A stretch of 7,656 nt of DNA from CAZLLV01 sp964560325. Lineage in GTDB: Bacteria; Acidobacteriota; Thermoanaerobaculia; Multivoradales; DATKCC01. The stretch lies in assembly GCA_964560325.1 (NCBI GenBank), contig CAZLLV010000257.1:1-7656 (forward strand). The letters are read 5' to 3'. Below, in pieces: positions 1 to 5,989 of the stretch. The translations under genes and the position numbers were made by a program. The notes beneath the pieces are model-generated. The model worked only from the letters and a program-made list of their open reading frames with translations. It was not told where the DNA came from and made no database searches. Every line of letters begins with the position of its first letter. The first letter of the stretch is position 1.

Positions 1-1
1 C

Positions 2-1798
2 GCGGTGGCGGCGCTTCGCGCGCTCGTCCTCGACCCGCCGCCCGGGATCGCCGCCCGGGTCGCCGGCATGCCGGTCCTCGACCTCGCGCTCGACGACTCG
101 TCGCGCGAGATCGAGCGAGTCTTCTTCCCGCTGCTCGTCGCGCTGGCGGTGGCGCTCCTCGCCGCCTCGTTCCGCGACCTCCGCGGCATCGCGGTGCCGC
201 TCCTCTTCGTGGCCGCGCCGGAGGTGGTGCTGCTCGGCGCCATGGGCTACCTCGGCATCTCCCTCAACCTGGTTCTCGCGGTGCTGCCGCCGCTCCTCTT
301 CGTGATCGCGCTGGCGACCGCCGTCCACCTCCAGGTGCGCTTCCGCGATGCACTGGAGGACGGGCTGCGCGGTTCCGAGGCGGTGCGCGCCACCTACGAG
401 GACAAGGGTTGGGCGGTGCTCTGGACCGGATTCACGACGATCGTCGGCTTCGGCTCGCTCGCCGTCTCGCGGGTCGGGCCGGTGCCGACCCTCGGGCTCG
501 CCTCGGCGGCGGGCATCGCGCTCGTCACCGTCGCCGCCTTCACGCTCTACCCGGCGCTCCTGGTGGTCTGGGGTGGAACGGGCCGGAGCCTGATCGGCGG
601 CGGTCCGCGGCGCTCGCGCGCCTTCGAGCACCGCTTCCGCCGCCTCGGCCGGCGCTGGGCCGAGTGGGCGTCCGACCGGCGGGCCGTGGTGCTGGGGGTG
701 GCGCTACTCGCCGTCGCCCTCGCCGCCGCCGGCCTCCCCCGCCTGCGGGTCGAGTCGAACGCCCTCACCTTCCTACCCGAGGAGCATCCGGCGCGCGCCG
801 GCATCGAGGCGCTGGAGGACGCCGGCATCGGGATCGCGGCCGCCGAGGTCTTCCTGACGGTGCCCGCCTCGGCGGACGGGGCCGAAGCCTTCGCCTCGGC
901 CGAGCGCGTGGCGGGGCTCGGCGATCTGACCGCCGCGCTCCGCGAGATACCGGGCGTGCTGGGGGCGATCGGGCCGGGCGACCTGCTGGCGGAGGCGGAG
1001 CGGAGGACCCGAGCGCTCGGCGCGACCGGTGCCACGCCGGAGCTCGCCCTCGGCTTCCTCCTCGCCGATCCGGTGGCGGCCGAGCGCTTCCGCACCTTCG
1101 TCTCCGCGGACGGGCGCGCGGCACGGATCACCCTCTTTGTGCCGACCGCGGGGCACCGGGAGATGGAGCCGGTCTTCGCACGCGCCGGCGAGCTGGCCCG
1201 GGCGTGGTCGCGACGAGTTGCCCCCGAGGCGCGGGCGACGGTGACCGGCGAGCTCCCGCTGCTGCTCGAGACCCACCGGCGCCTCCTCTTCACCCTCGCG
1301 CTGTCGCTCAGCCTCACGACCCTCGCGGTCGGCGTCATCTTCCGCTTCCTCCTGCCGTCGACCCGGCTCACGCTGCTGGCGCTCGTGCCCAACCTCTGGC
1401 CGGTCGCGATGGTGGTGGGGGCGATGGCGTGGCTGGGCGTGCCGCTCGACACCGCCACGGTCATGGTCGCCTCGGTGGTGCTCGGCCTGGCGGTCGACGA
1501 CACCATCCACACGCTCGGCCACTTCCGCGAGCTGGCGCCGGCCGTCGGCCGCCGGGAGGCGGTGGCCGGGACGCTCGAGCGCACCGCGCCCGCCTACGTC
1601 CTCACCGGCGCCATCCTGGCCGCCGGCTTCGGCGTCTGTGCCCTTTCGGACTTCGCCCCGACCGCCCGCTTCGGCGGACTCTCGGCGCTCGCCATCGCCT
1701 TCGCGGTCCTCGGCGACCTCCTGCTGCTGCCGGCGCTCCTCGGCTCGACGCCGCGCGCGGTCGTCGGCCGGCTCGACCGAACCGGGCGCCGGCGTTGA
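2..1798 (+). CDS. RND-superfamily exporter (MMPL/COG1033-like), 5' end outside the window
   Basis: This is an inner-membrane transporter of the RND superfamily, which uses the proton gradient to move lipids or other hydrophobic molecules. The frame is open to the left edge and the first GTG (position 5) is not a credible start. Transmembrane helix 1 and most of the first periplasmic domain are missing. Counting from position 5, helices lie near residues 39-56, 62-83, 88-108, 139-155 and 162-188. A basic cytoplasmic linker (200-226) leads to a helix at 227-244, the second periplasmic domain (about 246-425) and helices near 426-448, 455-478, 484-507, 528-547 and 556-579. The second half has the RND signature GLAVDDTIH with D498-D499. 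The matching helix of the first half (about 92-112) has no acidic pair. The protein ends with a basic tail and a TGA. Its substrate cannot be told from sequence. Family assignment is strong; the hopanoid/lipid exporter subfamily is a guess. Confidence 0.9.
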   Translation, partial: AVAALRALVLDPPPGIAARVAGMPVLDLALDDSSREIERVFFPLLVALAVALLAASFRDLRGIAVPLLFVAAPEVVLLGAMGYLGISLNLVLAVLPPLLFVIALATAVHLQVRFRDALEDGLRGSEAVRATYEDKGWAVLWTGFTTIVGFGSLAVSRVGPVPTLGLASAAGIALVTVAAFTLYPALLVVWGGTGRSLIGGGPRRSRAFEHRFRRLGRRWAEWASDRRAVVLGVALLAVALAAAGLPRLRVESNALTFLPEEHPARAGIEALEDAGIGIAAAEVFLTVPASADGAEAFASAERVAGLGDLTAALREIPGVLGAIGPGDLLAEAERRTRALGATGATPELALGFLLADPVAAERFRTFVSADGRAARITLFVPTAGHREMEPVFARAGELARAWSRRVAPEARATVTGELPLLLETHRRLLFTLALSLSLTTLAVGVIFRFLLPSTRLTLLALVPNLWPVAMVVGAMAWLGVPLDTATVMVASVVLGLAVDDTIHTLGHFRELAPAVGRREAVAGTLERTAPAYVLTGAILAAGFGVCALSDFAPTARFGGLSALAIAFAVLGDLLLLPALLGSTPRAVVGRLDRTGRRR

Positions 1799-1861
1799 CG
1801 GGGCGGACGCGGGGCGGAATTCCCGCCGGGCCGCGGCCGGTTGCTTCAAGATGGCCGTCCG

Positions 1862-1890
1862 GCCAACTTTCGCCAGCCAATTTTCCGCCA
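1862..1890 (+). repeat. Near-perfect tandem repeat (14 and 15 bp) abutting the radical SAM start
   Basis: Copy 1 (1862-1875) reads GCCAACTTTCGCCA and copy 2 (1876-1890) reads GCCAATTTTCCGCCA. They differ by one substitution and one inserted C. The second copy ends on the A of the proposed ATG. The stretch is T-richer than its surroundings. It could be an operator, a translation-control element or a chance slippage duplication; the sequence does not decide. Confidence 0.6.
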
Positions 1891-3509
1891 TGAGCCCCCG
1901 TCCCCACAGCGTCCGTACCAAGAAACCCGCCGACCGCCGGCGGCAGGTGCACGCCTGGGCTCCCTTCCGGGCCGACGAGCGCCCGGTCGACCCGGTCGTC
2001 CCGCACGGGCTCTACCGGCTCGCCCTCGCCTACGGCAACACCTACCACGTCGGCATGTCGAGCCTCGGCTTCCAGCGCGTCTATCGCCTGGTCTCCGACC
2101 GGCCGGACTGGGCGGTCGAGCGCTTCTTCTCGGACGGCGAGGGGATGCCGCTCTCGGTCGAGGCCGACCGGCCGCTCACCGAGTTCGGCTGCGTGGCCTT
2201 CTCGGTCTCGTTCGAGGAGGACTATCTCAACCTCCTCCGCATGCTCGACCGCGCGGGTGTGCCGCTGCGCCGCCGCGACCGCGGGCCGTGGGACCCGCTG
2301 GTCGTGATGGGCGGCTCGTGCGCCGCCATCAACCCGCTCCCGATGGCGGAGTTCGTCGACGTCTTCCCGCTCGGCGCCGGCGAGAACGTGCTGCCCGAGC
2401 TGCTCGCCGCGCTCGAAGAGGAGGAGGACCGGGACGCGCTCCTCGCGCGGCTGGCGGAGCGGCCCGGCTTCTACGTCCCGGCCCACCATCGGCCGGAAGA
2501 GGACGAGGACCTCCTCGGCCCGCACGGCAAGCTCCACAAGCTCGAGCTCTCCGCCGAGCAGATGCGCTCCCCGGGCCACCTGCCGACGACCGCCATCGTC
2601 ACCCCGCGCACCGAGTTCGCCGACAAGTTCCTGATCGAGATGTCGCGCGGCTGCCCGGAGAAGTGCAAGTACTGCTGGGCGACCTTCGGCATGGGGAAGT
2701 TCCGCTGGCACCCGACCGAGTTCATCCTCGGCTCGATGGACCGCGCCCGCGCGGTCACCGACCAGCTCGGGTTCGTCGCCACCGCGGTCGGCGACCACCC
2801 GGAGATCGAGCGCATTCTCTCGGAGGCGAACGGCCTCGGCTTCCGCACCTCGGTTTCGTCGATCCGCATCCCGGCGGTCACCGAGGGGGTGCTGGCGGCG
2901 CTGCGCGACTCGGGCGACCGCTCGATCACGCTGGCGCCCGAGACCGGGAGCGACGCGCTGCGGGTGAAGCTCAACAAGCCGATCCCGAACGCCCTGCTGC
3001 TCGAGAAGGTGCGGATGATCTTCCGCGCCGGCTTCACCCAGCTCAAGCTCTACTTCCTGGTCGGCGTGCCGGACGAGACGATGGACGACGTGCAGGCGAT
3101 CCTCGATCTCGCCCAGGAGTGCCGGGCGATTCTGCTCGAGGAAGCGCGGAAGACCGGTGTCATCGGGCACATCCACCTGGGCACCAACATCCTGGTGCCG
3201 AAGCCCTACACCGCCTGGCAGCGGGCGCCGATGGACGACGAGCGGAGCCTGAAGGCGAAGCTCGCGCTCCTCAAGAAGGGCGTCGCCGGCATGCCGAACG
3301 TCTCGATGTCGGGCGGCATCTCGATCCGGCAGGCGATCTGGCAGACCTACATCACGAAGGCCGGCTCCGACGCGGCGGACGCCCTCGAACGCGCCGCCCG
3401 CGGCGAGCCGATCGCCTCCGTCCTGCGCGAGTACGACCACCGCATCCGCTCCGCGGTCTTCCAGCCGATCGAAGGCGAGTGCCGCTGGCACTTCATGCGC
3501 ACGGCGTAG
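1890..3509 (+). CDS. Radical SAM protein with B12-binding-like N-terminal domain, function unknown
   Basis: A 539-residue cytoplasmic iron-sulfur enzyme of the radical SAM superfamily (COG1032-like). Residues about 36-175 resemble the cobalamin-binding-like domain at the front of this group (NTYHVGMSSLGFQ at 50-62, PLVVMGGSCAAINPLP at 136-151). The classical DxHxxG cobalamin motif is absent. The radical SAM core begins near residue 245, with the cluster ligands C255, C259 and C262 in CxxxCxxC followed by W263. LAPETGSDALR (348-358) and LVGVPDET (390-397) fit the SAM-binding barrel strands. The C-terminus (about 425-539) is unassigned. It resembles the uncharacterised TIGR03960-type proteins, usually paired with a TIGR03936 'radical SAM-linked' protein, but no such partner is visible here. 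An in-frame ATG at 1851 would add 13 residues. Neither start has a clear Shine-Dalgarno sequence; 1890 is preferred because the extra residues look non-conserved. The reaction and substrate are unknown. Confidence 0.9.
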   Translation: MSPRPHSVRTKKPADRRRQVHAWAPFRADERPVDPVVPHGLYRLALAYGNTYHVGMSSLGFQRVYRLVSDRPDWAVERFFSDGEGMPLSVEADRPLTEFGCVAFSVSFEEDYLNLLRMLDRAGVPLRRRDRGPWDPLVVMGGSCAAINPLPMAEFVDVFPLGAGENVLPELLAALEEEEDRDALLARLAERPGFYVPAHHRPEEDEDLLGPHGKLHKLELSAEQMRSPGHLPTTAIVTPRTEFADKFLIEMSRGCPEKCKYCWATFGMGKFRWHPTEFILGSMDRARAVTDQLGFVATAVGDHPEIERILSEANGLGFRTSVSSIRIPAVTEGVLAALRDSGDRSITLAPETGSDALRVKLNKPIPNALLLEKVRMIFRAGFTQLKLYFLVGVPDETMDDVQAILDLAQECRAILLEEARKTGVIGHIHLGTNILVPKPYTAWQRAPMDDERSLKAKLALLKKGVAGMPNVSMSGGISIRQAIWQTYITKAGSDAADALERAARGEPIASVLREYDHRIRSAVFQPIEGECRWHFMRTA

Positions 3510-3579
3510 CGGCGGGCGAGGGCGGCTGGCGGCCGGGCGGGGTGGCGAGACCGACCGGGCCGTGGGGAGCCGGGCGGGG

Positions 3580-3602
3580 CAGCCGAGTCGGCTGGTCCTT
3601 CT
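3580..3602 (+). terminator. Hairpin with a pyrimidine-rich tail after the radical SAM gene; possible terminator
   Basis: CAGCCGA at 3580-3586 and TCGGCTG at 3588-3594 are perfectly complementary around one central G, so a 5-6 bp stem with a 3-5 base loop is possible. It is followed by GTCCTTCTC rather than a true T-run. It lies 70 bases after the radical SAM stop and 108 bases before the next start. A second weaker inverted pair (3603-3607 with 3615-3619) follows directly. Intrinsic termination is plausible but unproven. The rest of the 3510-3702 gap shows no recognisable promoter. Confidence 0.35.
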
Positions 3603-3702
3603 CTCGGCAAAGCACCGAGGTGACCGCCTGGCGAGGTAGTCCGTGACTCCACACAGGACCTGAATCCGAAGAGGGCTACCCTTCCCGAGGTAAGATTGGG
3701 AG

Positions 3703-4452
3703 ATGAAACCCGCGGCGCGTAGCACCGTCTCCCCCGCCCTCGCCGGGATCGTCCTCTCCCTCTCGGTCTTCTTCTCGGTTTCCCCTCCCGCGCAGGCGCA
3801 GGATCCGGACCCGGGCACTTGGCGGAAGCTGGAGCGGATCGAGCAGCATCTGCTCGACGAGGATTACGATCAGGCTCGCAAGAGGAGCATGCGGTTTGCG
3901 AACGGGGTAGCCCAGGTCGCCGGTCCGGGGCGGGACGGCGAGATCCTCCTCGGCCGCGCCGCTCTCTTCCGGGCGCTCGCCGAGGCGGGGCTCGGGAACG
4001 ACGAAGAGGCCGAGTGGTACCACCATGTGGCCGAGGGGATAGATCCTCAGCTCCGGGATTTCGACCTCGAGCGCTTCGGCGAGCCGGGCCGGCGGCTCCG
4101 GGAGAATCTGCTTCGCAGAAGCGATGAGCGAGCACGCCATCGATGGGGCACGGCCGCGCCCGGGGTGACGGCCCCTCGAAAGCGCGTCACACCGAACCCG
4201 AGGTGGCCCAGCGCCGCGCGCGAGGCTCGCGCCACCGGGGTCCTTGTGATCGAGGTCGTCATCGACGAGACGGGGCAGACCCGCCAGCCGACCGTGGTGG
4301 AGCCGCTTCCCACCGCCCCGCTGACCTGGGTCGCTCTCGAAGCGGTCAAGAACTGGCAGTTCGAGCCCGCGCGCGAAGAAGGGGAGGCGATCCCCGTCCT
4401 CTACAACCTCACGGTCAGGTACCAGCTCCAGCACCAGATCAGGTTCGATTAA
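3703..4452 (+). CDS. Periplasmic protein with helical N-terminal domain and TonB C-terminal domain
   Basis: A 249-residue exported protein. The signal peptide is clear: a basic start, a hydrophobic core at about 10-27, and probable cleavage after PPAQA at residue 32. Residues about 38-140 are helical and TPR-like (LGRAALFRALAEAGLG at 83-98, ERFGEPGRRL at 123-132). Residues about 160-245 match the TonB C-terminal fold: the P164-P169 lead-in, GVLVIEVVIDETG (179-191), the ALEAVKNWQFEPA signature (211-223) and a final beta strand. Classical TonB uses this domain to pass energy to outer-membrane receptors. Here there is no uncleaved membrane anchor, no proline-rich spacer and no ExbB/ExbD neighbour, so energy transduction is doubtful and a binding or scaffolding role is equally possible. 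There is no lipobox. Start choice: GAGG at 3687-3690 sits 12 bases before ATG 3703, a rather long spacing, and the signal peptide begins exactly here. Confidence 0.85.
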   Translation: MKPAARSTVSPALAGIVLSLSVFFSVSPPAQAQDPDPGTWRKLERIEQHLLDEDYDQARKRSMRFANGVAQVAGPGRDGEILLGRAALFRALAEAGLGNDEEAEWYHHVAEGIDPQLRDFDLERFGEPGRRLRENLLRRSDERARHRWGTAAPGVTAPRKRVTPNPRWPSAAREARATGVLVIEVVIDETGQTRQPTVVEPLPTAPLTWVALEAVKNWQFEPAREEGEAIPVLYNLTVRYQLQHQIRFD

Positions 4453-4481
4453 AGCCGGCGGAGCTTGGTCGCTGCCTTCCC

Positions 4482-4711
4482 GAGCAAGGTGCTCTCGGCC
4501 TCGCCACGCTCTATCGGGCGCTCGCCGAGGCCGGGCTCGGAGACGAGCGTGAAACGTGCTGGTACTGGCACCTTGCGCTCGCCTTCAATCCGCTTCTCGT
4601 CGAGCTCGGTCTCGACCGCTTCGGGGAGCCCGGACGATCCTTGCTCGACCACGTGGGGCAAAGTGGTCTGCAACGTGGAGGAGTTCGACACCCGGGTCTG
4701 ACGCGCCGCGC
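4482..4711 (+). pseudogene. Degraded second copy of the N-terminal domain of the TonB-domain protein
   Basis: Read in the frame beginning at 4482, this stretch encodes LGLATLYRALAEAGLG, then CWYWHLA and LDRFGEPGRSL. Aligned without gaps to residues 83-132 of the upstream gene (4494-4643 against 3949-4098), 29 of 50 residues are identical by hand count. At DNA level 17 bases (CGGGCGCTCGCCGAGGC) match exactly at 3970-3986 and 4515-4531. There is no in-frame start codon, signal peptide or ribosome binding site between the upstream stop (4450-4452) and the homology. The TonB C-terminal domain is missing. Weak similarity (PGLTRR against PGVTAPR) may continue to about 4709. The convergent gene stops at 4712. 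This is best read as the remnant of a tandem paralogue. A frameshifted extension of the upstream gene is less likely, because that gene already ends with a complete domain. Confidence 0.75.
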
Positions 4712-5884
4712 CTACTCGTGGCGCTCGGGGACCTTGAATCCGAGGTAGGTGCCGGCGCTGATCCCCATCAGGCCGAGCAGGGTCTCGGAGAACTGTGGCA
4801 TCGCGAGCTCCTTCTCCACGGAGGTGACGAAGATGATCCCCAGGACGATCGTCCAGACCACGATCTGGAAGCGGTGGAAGCTGTAGCCGTTGCCGTCCGA
4901 GAGGAGGTCGTCGAGGAGTGAGCGCGAGCCCTTCTTGACCGCGCCGCCGAGGCGCTCGACCTTCTGCGCGGCGGTCGCCTTGGCGGTCGCGACCTCGAGC
5001 GGCACCGTCGGCACGCCCTGGATCGTCGGAGCGGCGCTCTCGGTGGCGGTGGCGGCGGCGAGATCGGCCTGCGCCTGGGCCTGCTCGGCCTGCTTGTTCG
5101 AGTCGATCATCGCCGCGCCGAGCGCAGTGCCGGAGCCGATCCCCATCAGCGTGAGCACCGAGCCGGTCAGCGTGTCGAGGTCGCCCAGCACCATCCAGAG
5201 GAAGACGTAGGCGCCGAGCACCAGGAAGAACCACCACGCCATCTGGCAGCGGGCGAGGCTGAAGGGTCGTACCTGGCCGGGGTCGACCTGGGCCTGCCGG
5301 TCGCGGAGCGAGTCGGTCAGCCGGCCGCCGCCCGGCATCGGGACGAAGAAGAAGAGGACGAGGAGCGCCGCGATCAGGGCGAGGAAGCCCCAGAAGAGCT
5401 TCTCGCGCACCGCCTGGAAGGCGAGCGCGGTATCCGACGAGCCGGGGAGCTCCGGACCGCCGGCGAGGCCGACCCCGACCGTGACCTCGCGCGGATGGAC
5501 CCGGAACGGTCCGAGCAGCGAGCGCCACGCGTCGCGGTTCCCCGCGTCGCGCCCGAGGCGGAAGCGCACGTCGCTCGCCCCCGCCGCGCCCGGGGCCGCT
5601 TGCACCGCCTCGGGCGCCATCCCGCTCAGCTCGACGCCGTCGAGGAAGAGGCGCAGATCGTCCGCGCGCTTCTCCTCCTCCGCCAGGTACGCGTCGAGGC
5701 CGGCGACCCGCACCACCAGGCGATCGCCCAGGTGCGCGGCCCGCTCGCCCGGCGCAGAGAGACCGACGACACGAGCCCCGTCGCTGCCCGTCGTCTCCGT
5801 CTGGCCGCCGGCCGGCGAGGAGACGAGCACCGCGCAAACGAAGAGCCAGCCCGCCGCGACCCTCACCGCGTGACGTACTCGCAT
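4712..5884 (-). CDS. Unnamed membrane protein: secreted N-terminal domain plus duplicated two-helix module
   Basis: A 390-residue protein with no function I can name. It has a signal peptide (1 to about 27, cleavage near PAGG-QT) and a periplasmic domain at about 30-158, rich in beta-type residues and perhaps an immunoglobulin-like sandwich. Transmembrane helices follow near 162-182, 215-233, 238-259, 337-355 and 365-383. The basic residues at 188-212 and 302-321 place those loops in the cytoplasm, giving an N-out, C-in topology. Residues 209-256 and 335-382 align without gaps and share SxxRxQxxxW and LMGIxxGTxLG. Between them is a linker of about 75 residues, first Ala/Gln-rich (262-285) and then basic. 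The start at 5884 is supported by GGAGGA (5896-5891) six bases upstream. An overlapping ATG at 5891 is in another frame. The gene converges on the TonB-protein remnant and diverges from the S10 peptidase gene. Confidence 0.85.
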   Translation of the reverse strand: MRVRHAVRVAAGWLFVCAVLVSSPAGGQTETTGSDGARVVGLSAPGERAAHLGDRLVVRVAGLDAYLAEEEKRADDLRLFLDGVELSGMAPEAVQAAPGAAGASDVRFRLGRDAGNRDAWRSLLGPFRVHPREVTVGVGLAGGPELPGSSDTALAFQAVREKLFWGFLALIAALLVLFFFVPMPGGGRLTDSLRDRQAQVDPGQVRPFSLARCQMAWWFFLVLGAYVFLWMVLGDLDTLTGSVLTLMGIGSGTALGAAMIDSNKQAEQAQAQADLAAATATESAAPTIQGVPTVPLEVATAKATAAQKVERLGGAVKKGSRSLLDDLLSDGNGYSFHRFQIVVWTIVLGIIFVTSVEKELAMPQFSETLLGLMGISAGTYLGFKVPERHE

Positions 5885-5890
5885 GACGCA

Positions 5891-5896
5891 TCCTCC
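5891..5896 (-). promoter_or_regulatory. Ribosome binding site of the minus-strand membrane protein
   Basis: The minus strand reads GGAGGA, six bases before the ATG at 5884. This strong Shine-Dalgarno match selects that ATG as the start. The frame itself stays open far upstream, antisense to the peptidase gene. Confidence 0.75.
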
Positions 5897-5975
5897 CTGG
5901 GTTCGGCCCAGCATATCTCTCGGACCGTCTCCGCGAACCTCCGCGCTTCCGGTCCGTAGAAGGAGGGGTCGATCC

Positions 5976-5982
5976 AAAGGAG
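5976..5982 (+). promoter_or_regulatory. Ribosome binding site of the S10 peptidase gene
   Basis: AAAGGAG ends seven bases before ATG 5990, a standard spacing. Another purine-rich AGGAGGGG lies at 5961-5968 but is too far away to serve this start. Confidence 0.75.
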
Positions 5983-5989
5983 ACCTCTC

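Larger units (their letters stand above)
5885..5989. promoter_or_regulatory. Divergent intergenic region with inverted and helically phased direct repeats
   Basis: These 105 bases separate two divergently transcribed genes and should carry both promoters. A 7-bp inverted repeat, CGGACCG (5921-5927) and CGGTCCG (5950-5956), flanks a direct repeat TCCGCG (5930-5935 and 5940-5945) with a 10-base period. A second small hairpin, CTGGG/CCCAG (5897-5901 with 5907-5911), lies just upstream of the minus gene's ribosome binding site. A weak minus-strand -10-like hexamer TATGCT lies at 5915-5910, without a convincing -35. The repeats are consistent with a dimeric regulator site, but that is inference. 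Confidence 0.4.

Noticed and set aside
1813..1827. GGCGG/CCGCC hairpin around GAATTC in the 1799-1889 gap.
   Set aside because: A five-base stem in GC-rich sequence with no T-tract is not distinguishable from chance.
1852..1865. TGGCCG/CGGCCA inverted repeat after the RND gene as a terminator.
   Set aside because: The loop is only 2-4 bases and is followed by ACTTTCG rather than a T-run. Such short palindromes are common in GC-rich DNA.
1851..1889. Upstream in-frame ATG at 1851 as the start of the radical SAM gene.
   Set aside because: It would add 13 residues of unremarkable sequence lying mostly within the tandem repeat, and it has no Shine-Dalgarno sequence. It cannot be excluded.
547..1921. 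Minus-strand frames of 345 and 382 codons opposite the RND exporter.
   Set aside because: They are Ser/Arg- or Gly/Arg/Glu-rich with no recognisable motif and overlap a well-supported transporter.
3672..3682. AGGG-CTA-CCCT mini-hairpin before the TonB-domain gene as a regulatory element.
   Set aside because: A four-base stem with a three-base loop is too weak to support without conservation data.
1602..3818. A 738-codon minus-strand open frame opposite the radical SAM gene.
   Set aside because: Its composition is Arg/Ala/Glu/Val-rich with no domains, and the opposite strand carries clear radical SAM motifs. It is an antisense artefact.
4465..4701. A 78-codon plus-strand frame in the remnant region as a small gene.
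   Set aside because: It is Ser/Arg-rich with no ribosome binding site. The homology to the upstream gene lies in a different frame.
5495..5959. Plus-strand frames of 130-154 codons opposite the membrane protein's N-terminus.
   Set aside because: They are Arg/Ala-rich antisense shadows with no motifs; the minus strand has a signal peptide and ribosome binding site.
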